64,000 nucleotides of DNA from an uncultured Verrucomicrobiota bacterium (GTDB lineage Bacteria > Verrucomicrobiota > Verrucomicrobiia > Opitutales > Intestinicryptomonadaceae), in contig CASDUP010000031.1 of the NCBI GenBank assembly GCA_949283955.1, positions 62,001-126,000 on the forward strand. The letters run 5' to 3'. This document shows positions 8,030-16,696 of the stretch, one piece after another. Every line of letters starts with the position of its first letter. Position 1 is the stretch's first letter. A program made the translations under genes and the position numbers. Under the pieces are notes generated by a model. The model was not told where the DNA came from. It was given only the letters and a program-made list of their open reading frames with translations, and made no database searches.

Positions 8030-10615
8030 ATGAATATGAATCCCGACAAATTTACAGAAAAAAGTATAGAAGCCCTGAACGGAGCGAGAGAAATCGCCGT
8101 TCAAAGGGGCAACCCTGAAATAGCCCAGATACACCTTTTGGCAAGTCTCGTGGCGCAAAACGGAGGGATTGTCGGTTCAATTCTTGGCAAGTTGGGCTCT
8201 GAAAAAAAGAGCGCATTGGAGTTGGGAATACGCCGTGCGTTGGACGCGCTTCCGAAAGTTTCGGGAGGAAGCGGAGATGCGTATATGAATTCGGCGCTCG
8301 CCTCGACGGTTTCTCGCGCAGAGACGCTCGCCAAGAACATGAAGGACGACTTTGTATCCACCGAACATCTCTTTTTGTCCATAATAGAAGCTCCGCAACC
8401 CGACGAGATAGGCCGGCTGCTTTCCAGCCTTCAAATAACGGAAAAAGCGGTAAATTCGGCAATTTCCGAAATGAGGGGGAGTGACAGGGTTGTCAGCAGA
8501 ACCCCTGAGGACACCTACGACGTTCTCGCTAAATACGGGGCCGACCTCGTAAAACTGGCCCGCGAAGGAAAGTTAGATCCGGTAATAGGCAGAGACGACG
8601 AAATTCGCAGGGTTATAAGAATTCTGTCGAGAAAGACGAAAAACAATCCGGTCTTGATAGGAGAGCCCGGAGTCGGAAAGACTGCCATTGCCGAGGGATT
8701 GGCACAGAGGATAGTCAGGCGCGACGTTCCGGAAGGGCTAAAAGACAAGAGTATTTTCGCCTTGGACATGGGAGCTCTCATAGCGGGAGCGAAATATCGC
8801 GGAGAGTTTGAGGAACGCCTAAAGGCGGTTCTAAACAAGGTCAGGGAGTCGGAGGGAAAAATAATTCTCTTCATAGACGAGCTGCACACTATAGTGGGAG
8901 CCGGAAAAACTGAAGGCTCGATGGACGCCTCGAACATGCTCAAACCCATGCTTGCAAGAGGAGAGCTGCGCTGCATAGGAGCCACCACTCTCGACGAGTA
9001 CCGCCAGTATATAGAAAAGGACGCCGCACTCGAGCGAAGGTTCCAAAGCGTTTACGTAGCCGAACCCGACGTCGAGACTGCCATAGCCATACTGAGAGGA
9101 TTAAAAGAGCGCTTCGAGACTTTCCACGGCGTAAGAATCAAAGATAGCGCGCTCGTCGACGCGGCAACGCTCAGCGACAGATATATCTCCGGCAGGCAGC
9201 TACCCGACAAGGCCATAGACTTGATAGACGAGGCCTGCGCAAGAATCCGCACCCAAATGGATTCCCTTCCCGCCGAGCTAGACAACCTGTTGCGCAAACA
9301 GCGCAGGCTCGAGATAGAGGAAAAAGCTCTCACCAAAGAGCGCCACGACGACGAACGCCTCGCGGAAGTTAAAAAGGAACTCGCCGAAATTCGCGAGACC
9401 TCCTCCGCAATGCGAGCGAAATGGGAAAATGAAAAGAACGCCGCATCCAAAGCCGGAAAGCTCCGCGAACAGCTCGAAGCCGCAAAAATTAGAATGGAGC
9501 GCGCCGAGCGCGACTACAACCTAAACGAGGCCGCGGAAATAAAATACGGAGAAATACCGAAACTCGAGGAGGAGCTAAAGCGTGCTACCGAAGCCGAATT
9601 GGGCGGGGAATCCGGGGATTCGCTCGTCAAAGAGTGCGTTGACGGTGACGAGATAGCCGATATAGTTTCCGACTGGACGGGAATACCCGTAAGCAAGCTT
9701 CTCAAAAGCGACAGGGAAAGGCTTCTCGACCTTCCGAATATTCTCCATAAAAGGGTGGTCGGGCAAGACGAGGCCGTGGAGAGCGTCTCCAGCGCCATAC
9801 TCAGATCGAGAGCAGGAATAAAGGATCCCCGGAGACCCTCGGGCAGCTTCCTCTTCCTCGGACCTACCGGAGTGGGAAAAACGGAACTCGCCAAAACTCT
9901 CGCCGAAGCGCTTTTCAACAGCGAGGACAACATAGTCAGAATAGACATGTCCGAATATATGGAAAAACACAGCGTCTCGAGATTGATAGGAGCCCCCCCA
10001 GGATACGTAGGATACGAACAGGGCGGACAACTCACCGAGGCGGTCAGACGCAGACCTTACAGTGTCGTGCTCTTTGACGAAATAGAAAAGGCCAGCCCAG
10101 AAGTGCTCAACGCCCTCTTGCAGGTGCTCGACGACGGAGTCTTAACCGATGGCCAGGGACGCACGGTTGATTTCAAAAACACTGTCATAATCATGACATC
10201 AAATGTCGGATCGAGATTCCTCACCGACGCCCCTGTAAACGACAAAGGAGAAATCGGCAAGGAGGCAAGAGACGCCGTAATGACCGAACTCAGAGCCCAT
10301 TTTAGGCCGGAGTTCATCAACAGAATCGACGATATAATAATATTCAGGCCCCTAAAGCTCGAACAGATAGCCCAAATAGTTAAACTCCAGATAGACTCCC
10401 TCAACAAAAGGCTCTCCGACCAGGGAATAAAAGTGGAACTTTCCAAAAAAGCCTTGGAAAAATTGGCGGAAATCGCCTACGATCCCGCGTACGGAGCCAG
10501 GCCTCTGAAGAGAGTCATAAACGACAAGATCGAAAACCCTCTCGCAAGAGAAATCATAGCCGGCAAGTTGAAAGACGGAGACGTCAGGAAGTTTTCGGAT
10601 AAGGACATTTCCTAA
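8030..10615 (+). CDS. clpB: ATP-dependent disaggregase ClpB
   Basis: 861 residues, the usual ClpB length. The order of parts is complete: Clp N-domain repeats (about 1-150), first AAA+ module with Walker A GEPGVGKT at about 211 and the pore loop [10 protein letters not shown], the long coiled-coil M-domain rich in Glu/Lys/Arg (about 410-530), then the second AAA+ module with GPTGVGKT at about 611 and the second pore segment [10 protein letters not shown], and the C-terminal D2-small domain. The M-domain and the absence of the ClpA/ClpP-binding IGF/L loop favour ClpB over ClpA or ClpC. With DnaK it rescues aggregated proteins. An ATG two codons downstream is an alternative start. A hairpin terminator follows. 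Confidence 0.97.
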   Translation: MNMNPDKFTEKSIEALNGAREIAVQRGNPEIAQIHLLASLVAQNGGIVGSILGKLGSEKKSALELGIRRALDALPKVSGGSGDAYMNSALASTVSRAETLAKNMKDDFVSTEHLFLSIIEAPQPDEIGRLLSSLQITEKAVNSAISEMRGSDRVVSRTPEDTYDVLAKYGADLVKLAREGKLDPVIGRDDEIRRVIRILSRKTKNNPVLIGEPGVGKTAIAEGLAQRIVRRDVPEGLKDKSIFALDMGALIAGAKYRGEFEERLKAVLNKVRESEGKIILFIDELHTIVGAGKTEGSMDASNMLKPMLARGELRCIGATTLDEYRQYIEKDAALERRFQSVYVAEPDVETAIAILRGLKERFETFHGVRIKDSALVDAATLSDRYISGRQLPDKAIDLIDEACARIRTQMDSLPAELDNLLRKQRRLEIEEKALTKERHDDERLAEVKKELAEIRETSSAMRAKWENEKNAASKAGKLREQLEAAKIRMERAERDYNLNEAAEIKYGEIPKLEEELKRATEAELGGESGDSLVKECVDGDEIADIVSDWTGIPVSKLLKSDRERLLDLPNILHKRVVGQDEAVESVSSAILRSRAGIKDPRRPSGSFLFLGPTGVGKTELAKTLAEALFNSEDNIVRIDMSEYMEKHSVSRLIGAPPGYVGYEQGGQLTEAVRRRPYSVVLFDEIEKASPEVLNALLQVLDDGVLTDGQGRTVDFKNTVIIMTSNVGSRFLTDAPVNDKGEIGKEARDAVMTELRAHFRPEFINRIDDIIIFRPLKLEQIAQIVKLQIDSLNKRLSDQGIKVELSKKALEKLAEIAYDPAYGARPLKRVINDKIENPLAREIIAGKLKDGDVRKFSDKDIS

Positions 10616-10642
10616 TCGCCGTTCAAAACTTCTCATGCGAAC

Positions 10643-10675
10643 AAAAAAGCGACGGAAAAACCGCCGCTTTTTTTT
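10643..10675. terminator. Terminator shared by convergent clpB and TPR gene
   Basis: The stem AGCGaCGG/CCGcCGCT, with an AAAAA loop, is flanked by an A run on the left and eight Ts on the right, so it can work in both directions. It lies 28 bp after the clpB stop and 35 bp after the convergent gene's stop. Confidence 0.8.
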
Positions 10676-10709
10676 GCAACAAGATAAAAACCCGGCTCCC
10701 CGAACGATG

Positions 10710-12437
10710 TTAGAAATCTCCCCTTTCTCCGCCGTCCGTTATGCGCTCCACGACCTCTTCGTCCTCCCTGTCCGAGAAGGATTTTTCTGTATCCCTATTG
10801 CTTATGAGAACGTCTATATCTGACAGTATCTTGCTCCTGTCGGAAGCAAAAATAAAACGATCGCTGACCAAATTCTTCTTAGCCGAATCTATGAGCGTCC
10901 TCGGAGGACGGCGCATCTGAAGAAGCTTCAGTATGTGCTTGTCCAAGTTGGTGGAGTTTCCCACCTTTATTTCCATCTGAACCAACCTGGTCAGAGCAAG
11001 CTGGTGGTTCGGATACCTGTCCACGGCGCTTTCCAACAGCTTGTGCGAATGCACTGTGCCTCCAAGCAAATCCAAACGACGAGCCGTAGCCACCAAAATC
11101 TTCGGAGTTACCATCGACCTTTTCAGTATGTCCCCGAGCAAAATGTCGGTCATATTTACGTTCCCCAACGCGTAATACGAAACCGCCCTCAAACACGAAA
11201 ATACGTCTTCGTACCTCTTCACCCACGCCGGACTCTCTTGCATTATGTTTTCGGCAAACGCGACAGACTCCTTGTACATTCCGTTCCCTATCATCGTCTC
11301 CATCAAAAGCAGGCAATAAGGCGCTATCGAAAAATTCCTTTGTATGGCAATATCGTACACCCTGCGCATCAACTCTATATTGCCCGACTCCGCCGCAAAA
11401 TTTCCCAATAGAAGCATCGCTTTGTGGTTGGAACCATACTGCTCTATAAAGTCATTTACCCCCTGCTTTATTTCAGCACCCCTACCCGCTTTGTATAGAA
11501 GCTCAAACCTCTCGACCCTCTGGTCCACTGAAAACGGATCCTCGACCGCTCGAAGAGTTGAATATTTCATGGCAGTGTCGTAATCCTTCAAAGCGGCATA
11601 GTAATTCGCCAAAAGAGCATAAAGCGGAGCTCTTTTTGTAGAATATTTCAAATTCTCCAGGATTATCTTTATCGCCTCCTTCGAGTTCCCCTGCTCCCAT
11701 TCATTCCTAGAAAGACGGATGACACCGGGAAGACTCCTGTCTATCCCGTGCTTGACAAGAATTTCTTTAGAAAGCTCGTAATTTCCGTGCAAAGCGTAAA
11801 CCGTCGACGCCGCAACCGAAAGATACGCTATAACCTCTTCATTCTTTACCTCGTTGCGCTCAAGAAGAGTCGTGGCAACTTTTATCAACTTCTTGTCAGC
11901 ACTCTGATCTATCAGCAAACGAAGATAAAGCCTCATGAATTTTAGATCGTCCTTGCCGTACAAAATCCCTCGCTCAAGAGTATCTATCGCAATGTCCGGC
12001 CGGCGGCGTATAGCCAGGTCGAACTCCGCAAGCATCTGCCTTCCTTCGACGTTCTTCGGAGACCTTCCAACCCCCTTCGCAAGACTCATATATGCCTCCG
12101 ACCACTTGCGCTCGGATATGAGCTTCTTGGCCTCTTCTATATCTGCATTTCCCTGCCTAACTCTAACTTCTGACATATTTACAGGGTAAATCAGCGCATC
12201 CCAAAAATTAAGATTCTCGTAATCCCTGTAATATTTAAAGAAACAAAATATGAAAATACTCTTCGCTAACCAAAGAATCAAAAGTAAAACCGCAACAACG
12301 ACGGCTACCCTCCCATAGAGGACTTCGAAAGACCAAGTGCCGTTGGGATTTCTCTTCCTGCGCACCATTCCCAATAAGGCGGAATAAGAGTTGGGTTTGC
12401 CTGGGCGAAGTGTTTTTTTCGAGTTGGGAGATTTCAT
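10710..12437 (-). CDS. TPR-repeat protein with single N-terminal membrane anchor
   Basis: 575 residues from MKSPNSKK; the frame is open 60 bases further upstream, but the extra residues are Cys/His-rich and unlike a leader. A basic cytoplasmic start is followed by one membrane span (about 43-67), and the rest is almost entirely helical, with repeating A-x-x-L-x-x-G patterns (AIDTLERGILYGKDDLKFMRL, ALLANYYAALKDYDTAMKY, AMLLLGNFAAESGNIELM). This places a long TPR solenoid in the periplasm, probably as a scaffold for a complex. The C-terminal 40 residues are acidic and charged. Function unknown; no neighbour gives a clue. Confidence 0.65.
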   Translation of the reverse strand: MKSPNSKKTLRPGKPNSYSALLGMVRRKRNPNGTWSFEVLYGRVAVVVAVLLLILWLAKSIFIFCFFKYYRDYENLNFWDALIYPVNMSEVRVRQGNADIEEAKKLISERKWSEAYMSLAKGVGRSPKNVEGRQMLAEFDLAIRRRPDIAIDTLERGILYGKDDLKFMRLYLRLLIDQSADKKLIKVATTLLERNEVKNEEVIAYLSVAASTVYALHGNYELSKEILVKHGIDRSLPGVIRLSRNEWEQGNSKEAIKIILENLKYSTKRAPLYALLANYYAALKDYDTAMKYSTLRAVEDPFSVDQRVERFELLYKAGRGAEIKQGVNDFIEQYGSNHKAMLLLGNFAAESGNIELMRRVYDIAIQRNFSIAPYCLLLMETMIGNGMYKESVAFAENIMQESPAWVKRYEDVFSCLRAVSYYALGNVNMTDILLGDILKRSMVTPKILVATARRLDLLGGTVHSHKLLESAVDRYPNHQLALTRLVQMEIKVGNSTNLDKHILKLLQMRRPPRTLIDSAKKNLVSDRFIFASDRSKILSDIDVLISNRDTEKSFSDREDEEVVERITDGGERGDF

Positions 12438-12610
12438 CGATCGCGATTCAATACGGTGTTGTTTGCAGTAGAGTAGAGTATGACAGGCAATACACAAGAA
12501 AAAACATTTCTTACTTGATTTTAAGCAGAACTTCCGCGAGCATTTAAGTTCCAGTTTTTTGTCCTAAAAAAAAGAATGAAAAAAATGGCAAAATAAAAAG
12601 ATATATTTTC

Positions 12611-12640
12611 TTGACAGGGTCGGTAATTAAATGAAATAAT
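12611..12640 (+). promoter_or_regulatory. Promoter of the outer-membrane beta-barrel gene
   Basis: TTGACA (12611-12616), a 17-bp spacer and AAATAA/AATAAT (12634-12640). This gives a leader of about 70 nt before the ATG at 12719, with a GCGCG-rich segment at about 12663-12690. Confidence 0.7.
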
Positions 12641-12718
12641 CCGCGTCATAACAGATGTGAGTTGCGCGCGAGGTGTCGCTTGAAGCGCGCATTAAAAAAT
12701 TAAAAACAATACACAAAT

Positions 12719-13873
12719 ATGAAAAAACTAATCACCATATATGCGCTGATTGCAGCCTCTGCGGCGGTTAATGCCGCGCCTCTCGTAACAATAGGGGACG
12801 AGCTTGACCTCTTCTTTACCGGAGCGGTAACAGGATCGTGGGAAAGCAACATTACATACACGCAAGCTCCAAATAAAAAAGACGACTACTCACTGAAGAT
12901 TCGTCTCGGAGCGGAAGCGGATTATGGACGCAACAACAAATTTAAATTCAATGTCAAATTCTACGAGGATCTGACGCGTTATTCGCAGTATTCGCAGTTT
13001 AACTCGAATCTGGCGAACGTGTTTGTGAACGCCTCTTATACAGAGACGGTATTCAAAGTTGCAGCAAACTTCTCGTATCGCCAGCTCAAACAGAACAGCT
13101 CCGAAATAATCCAGCAGGCGGACTTGGTCAGGCGCGATCAATATAATTCTGGCATTATTGGCACTTATGACTTCTCCGATAAGCTTTTTGGCGAGGTTGG
13201 ATTCAACTGGTTCTGGGAAAAGTTCATTGGCGAATGGGCCGACATCTATTCTAATCAGATGATCTATACAGTCCCTGTCAGCTTGTTCTACAACGTCACG
13301 GAAAAGATCGCAGCCGGCCTCACTTACCAGTATCGCTATACGACGTTTGACGGTGGCATGACGTATGCAACGAGCGGTTATGGCAACAGCCGTAATGACC
13401 ATTTCGGCGGCGTGACGATTCGCGGAATACTTCTTCCGAAACTGTCCGCCACGGCCAACGCCGGTGTGGTGTATCGTTCGGTCGACAATTTTGAGAATGA
13501 GACTACCTTCTCCTTCTCCGCAACTTTGGGATATGAGTTGACAGAAAAGGTTGGTCTTTTTGCCAGAGGCTTCCGCGACTATGGATCCGGAGCACAGAGG
13601 CAATCGCAAACCCTCACGGGTGGCGAATTCGGAGTCAACTATGACTTCTCCGACTACATTTCCTCCGTTGCGAGCTTCACATACCAGAATGTAGATTACA
13701 ACTGGTATGACCGCAATGACGACGAGTACATCTTCAGGGCGGGACTTATCTACAAGCCCAACAAGTTCATTCAAATTTCGGCAAATTACCGCTACTTGGA
13801 TAATGCGTCCAATTTGAGAACCGGTTGCTACAACGACCACCTCGTTGATCTCACATTCTCCGTGAGGTACTAA
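12719..13873 (+). CDS. Outer-membrane beta-barrel protein
   Basis: 384 residues. A signal peptide ends at VNAAP (about 1-20). The rest alternates polar and hydrophobic residues and is rich in Tyr, Phe, Asn and Gly, with short turns (DFSDKLFGEVGFNWFW, FSDYISSVASFTYQNVDYNWY) and a terminal aromatic strand VDLTFSVRY ending in Tyr, as expected for BamA-dependent insertion. About 16 strands can be counted. The pattern is closest to the putative beta-barrel porin-2 group. Codon use differs from the neighbours: Ile is mostly ATT/ATC and Arg often CGC/CGT, against ATA and AGA/AGG elsewhere. This fits very high expression or recent acquisition. It stands alone between its own promoter and terminator. 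Confidence 0.8.
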   Translation: MKKLITIYALIAASAAVNAAPLVTIGDELDLFFTGAVTGSWESNITYTQAPNKKDDYSLKIRLGAEADYGRNNKFKFNVKFYEDLTRYSQYSQFNSNLANVFVNASYTETVFKVAANFSYRQLKQNSSEIIQQADLVRRDQYNSGIIGTYDFSDKLFGEVGFNWFWEKFIGEWADIYSNQMIYTVPVSLFYNVTEKIAAGLTYQYRYTTFDGGMTYATSGYGNSRNDHFGGVTIRGILLPKLSATANAGVVYRSVDNFENETTFSFSATLGYELTEKVGLFARGFRDYGSGAQRQSQTLTGGEFGVNYDFSDYISSVASFTYQNVDYNWYDRNDDEYIFRAGLIYKPNKFIQISANYRYLDNASNLRTGCYNDHLVDLTFSVRY

Positions 13874-13897
13874 TTTTACAACTCACATCAAAAAAAG

Positions 13898-13929
13898 AAA
13901 ACCGCAGGGATTTGTCCTGCGGTTTTTTT
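13898..13929 (+). terminator. Terminator of the beta-barrel gene
   Basis: The stem AACCGCAGG / CCTGCGGTT, with a seven-base loop and seven Ts after it, starts 25 bp after the stop codon. Confidence 0.9.
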
Positions 13930-13997
13930 GTTGTACGGTATAACAAAGAGGATTCTTTTCTGTTCTAAGATCCAGCCGATACATTTGAAATAGTTTC

Positions 13998-14774
13998 TCA
14001 GTCTTCGACAAAAGCTGACGCCGGAACGTCGAAAGGTGGAACTATTTCTATTCTCGATAAAAAATTCTCAGGCACAACTTTTAAAAGATCTTCTATATGC
14101 CCCACTTCGTTGCATTCCTTCGATACGTGTGCCAGATAGATCTTTCGCGGAAAATTATCTACAAGCCTCATTATTAAATCTATTGCCGCAGCGTTCGAAA
14201 GATGCCCGTGGGTTCCATTTATTCTTTGTTTAAGGATAAACGATCTGTCAGATTTTTCCAACAACTTGGGACAATAATTGCTTTCCAAAACGAGAATATC
14301 CGCCTCCTTTGCTCGTTCAAACGCGAGAGAAGTGACCTTTCCCAAATCGGTCATCCAAACGAGGGTTCTCCCCTCGAAAGAAAAGGAATATCCCACCGTA
14401 TCGGCCGCATCGTGTGGCAAAGAGAAAGGATTTACCCTTATTCCGCAAAACTCGAACGGCAATCCGTTCTCAAAAATTTTCCAGTTGAGAGACGACGCCT
14501 TTGGATTTTTTCCGACTATGCAATCGCGCGTTATGGAATTGGCAAACACGCTAACGTTTCGAAATCGAGCAAAAGAGGGAAGAGCCTTGCAGTGGTCGGA
14601 GTGGTCGTGTGTAACAAAAATTCCCGACACATCGCCCAATCCGAGACCGAGTCCGTTCAGATAGGACTCCAATTTGCGCACTCCCACGCCGGCGTCTATG
14701 AGAAAATTTCTTCCTCCCACGCGCAAGATGGAACAATTTCCGCTGCTTGAACTGGCGATTATCTGGAAAAACAT
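13998..14774 (-). CDS. YycJ/WalJ-like metallo-beta-lactamase-fold hydrolase
   Basis: 258 residues from MFFQIIASSSSGN. The N-terminal SSSSGNCSILRVGGRNFLIDAG is characteristic of the YycJ subgroup, and the metal site THDHSDH is intact, followed by Asp in LVWMTDLGKV and a His in the YLAHVSKECN segment near the C-terminus. Relatives are 5'-3' exonuclease-like proteins that link cell division and DNA replication in Firmicutes; the role here is unproven. The open frame extends 12 codons upstream, but only this start matches family length. The end of the GH32-like gene is 45 bp upstream. Confidence 0.88.
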   Translation of the reverse strand: MFFQIIASSSSGNCSILRVGGRNFLIDAGVGVRKLESYLNGLGLGLGDVSGIFVTHDHSDHCKALPSFARFRNVSVFANSITRDCIVGKNPKASSLNWKIFENGLPFEFCGIRVNPFSLPHDAADTVGYSFSFEGRTLVWMTDLGKVTSLAFERAKEADILVLESNYCPKLLEKSDRSFILKQRINGTHGHLSNAAAIDLIMRLVDNFPRKIYLAHVSKECNEVGHIEDLLKVVPENFLSRIEIVPPFDVPASAFVED

Positions 14775-14819
14775 GGAGGGGATCTTCTCTTTATAGAAAA
14801 TCCTTCGCAATCTGAATTT

Positions 14820-16592
14820 TTAATTTTTTACAGAGCTTTTGAAGAAAGGTTCCTTCAAAATTTCTCTTCGCATAAGATAATAGACCTCCGCCTGCCCCCC
14901 GCTGCCGCCAAGCCTGACAATCGGCTGTGGGGTCATTATACTTTCGCCTATAGCAAGCAGAAGATCTCCAGATCCGAATAAAAATTCGAACGCGTTGTTG
15001 TCGATAAACGCCTCGAATTTGAAGAATCCAGCCGACAAGGGCTTTTGTCTTCTGCCGAAGTATATTTCGTTTCCGAGCCTATAAATATCTACTTTTCCCG
15101 AGGCGTAATCATAATTAAAGTCAATGGTTCCGGCGGACATGTAAAAGTCCACGGAATTGCCGGTAGCCACTTCGCCCGAAATGAGCACATTATTTACGCT
15201 AACGGAAGGAATCGAATAATTGTTGGAGGAATACCCGAGTTTTTCCATACCGATGATTCCAAGCGCATTTGTTCCAAGCTTGGTATGGGACAAAATTTCC
15301 GGAGGTATTTGGGCTCTCAGCTGAAATTCTCCGCACGCGACCTTTACGAGCTGAAGATCCCACGGGAGGCTCATTCCCTGCGAGTAGGCCGTTTCAGATT
15401 CGCTTATGCTGAAATTTGGCACCAAAAGCAGCATTGAAAACATATTTCTGCCATCTTTTAGTCCCTGCCAAAGTTTCGTTGTTCTTCCGTCGCCTATGCT
15501 CAAGCGTCTGGCAAATTTTGATTCTTGGGAAAAGGACTTTCCGTCGAAATTCCCGACCAAAAAGTTCGTCTGGCCGTCGAAAGCTACCCAACGCTCTCCC
15601 AGCAAAGCTCCCGTAACGGGAATTCTAACAAGGTTGGGATAGGCTCCAAGACCCGCTATCTCGCAAACTCTTTCCCATTTTTTTAAATCTTTCGAAGTGT
15701 AAACAGCGGCGATTTTACCTTCGTTTGCCCCTCCTTTGAGGGAAGTTTCCCTTCGCACGATTATCCACGACTTGAGAGAGTCATCGTAGGACAAGGTCGG
15801 TTCTTCGCCTTCGGATTTTATAAGCTCCGAATCGTTTACAGCTTCCAAAAAAACTTTCTTTTTGGAATCAAAAACGTACAGAACGTCGCCCCTGCCCTCT
15901 ATCGAAACGACCGCAAGCAATCTGTTGTTTTTATCCCTAAACAAACCGCTCCTATTTTCCGAGTCCAAAAAGATAGATCCCGGCCGAGGGAGAATCCATT
16001 TTCCGTCTTTAAATTTCGGAGTCATAACGGGAGGTTCGTAGGTCCAATTTATCAGGTCTGAACTCACCGCATGCCCCCATTCAAAGTATCCCGTGTTAAA
16101 GACGCTAAAAGGATTGTGCTCGTAAAACGCGTGCCACTTCCCCCCATATTTTGCTAGGCCTATGACAGCGCCCATTCTTCCGAAGTTGGGCGTTAGGTGG
16201 AACTGGGATCTTCCGCGAAATTTCGAGTAGTCCGCGTAGGCCATTTCGTCGCTTTGCCTTATCTTTGGATCCAAACCTTTGACGGATCTCGTATATTCGA
16301 ACGACAGGTTCTGGCCTTTAAACCGGGATATGTCGATACTGGCATACCAATCGGGAGTTCCCAGAGTGAGCATTCCCACGTACTCTAATATCGGCTTCCC
16401 GTCGCTTCCCAATATGGAAAATTTCGAATTTTCCTCTCCGGCTTTCATGGGAACGAGAAGAAAATTTTTTTCCGCTTTGAGGGGCTCCCTCACGGTTTCT
16501 CTTCCTTCGGGCAAGAGAGAGGACGAATCAAGCGGAGCCGAAAATGCCGGCAACGCGAGTAGAAATGCGACGTATAATAGAAAGCGCGTCAT
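14820..16592 (-). CDS. Secreted GH32-fold protein with all three catalytic positions changed
   Basis: 590 residues from MTRFLLYV, with a signal peptide at 1-18. The frame stays open another 450 bp upstream but there lies antisense to the efflux outer-membrane gene. After a 125-residue N-terminal region the five-bladed GH32 beta-propeller is easy to follow: FHLTP, WHAFYEHNPF, YFEWGHAVSSDLINW, SIFLD, SGLF, YTSKDLKKWE, FLVGNFDGKSF and MSLPWDLQL, then a C-terminal beta-sandwich. The conserved WMNDPNG block reads GRMGAVIG (138-145; nucleophile Asp replaced by Ala142), RDP reads EEP (263-265) and ECP reads AYP (317-319). The protein is therefore probably a fructan- or sugar-binding non-enzyme. It is the last gene before the YycJ-like gene. 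Confidence 0.75.
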   Translation of the reverse strand: MTRFLLYVAFLLALPAFSAPLDSSSLLPEGRETVREPLKAEKNFLLVPMKAGEENSKFSILGSDGKPILEYVGMLTLGTPDWYASIDISRFKGQNLSFEYTRSVKGLDPKIRQSDEMAYADYSKFRGRSQFHLTPNFGRMGAVIGLAKYGGKWHAFYEHNPFSVFNTGYFEWGHAVSSDLINWTYEPPVMTPKFKDGKWILPRPGSIFLDSENRSGLFRDKNNRLLAVVSIEGRGDVLYVFDSKKKVFLEAVNDSELIKSEGEEPTLSYDDSLKSWIIVRRETSLKGGANEGKIAAVYTSKDLKKWERVCEIAGLGAYPNLVRIPVTGALLGERWVAFDGQTNFLVGNFDGKSFSQESKFARRLSIGDGRTTKLWQGLKDGRNMFSMLLLVPNFSISESETAYSQGMSLPWDLQLVKVACGEFQLRAQIPPEILSHTKLGTNALGIIGMEKLGYSSNNYSIPSVSVNNVLISGEVATGNSVDFYMSAGTIDFNYDYASGKVDIYRLGNEIYFGRRQKPLSAGFFKFEAFIDNNAFEFLFGSGDLLLAIGESIMTPQPIVRLGGSGGQAEVYYLMRREILKEPFFKSSVKN

Positions 16593-16654
16593 AATCCACT
16601 GGATTATCGAAAAAAAATCCCCTTCGTAAAACAAAAAAATTGCGCCACGCGAAC

Positions 16655-16683
16655 AAAAAACCCCTCCGATATTCGGAAGGGTT
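16655..16683 (-). terminator. Terminator of the efflux operon
   Basis: The stem AACCCtTCCGA / TCGGAgGGGTT (one mismatch) is followed on the minus strand by six Ts. It lies 14 bp past the oprM-like stop. Confidence 0.8.
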
Positions 16684-16696
16684 AAAATGGGAAAAA

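Noticed and set aside
8052-8462. Short frames opposite clpB
   Set aside because: They are antisense shadows of a strongly conserved gene without their own start signals.
12890-13840. 316-residue open frame antisense to the beta-barrel gene
   Set aside because: It arises from the NNY-type codon bias of the beta-barrel gene. The sense frame has a signal peptide, a barrel pattern, a promoter and a terminator.
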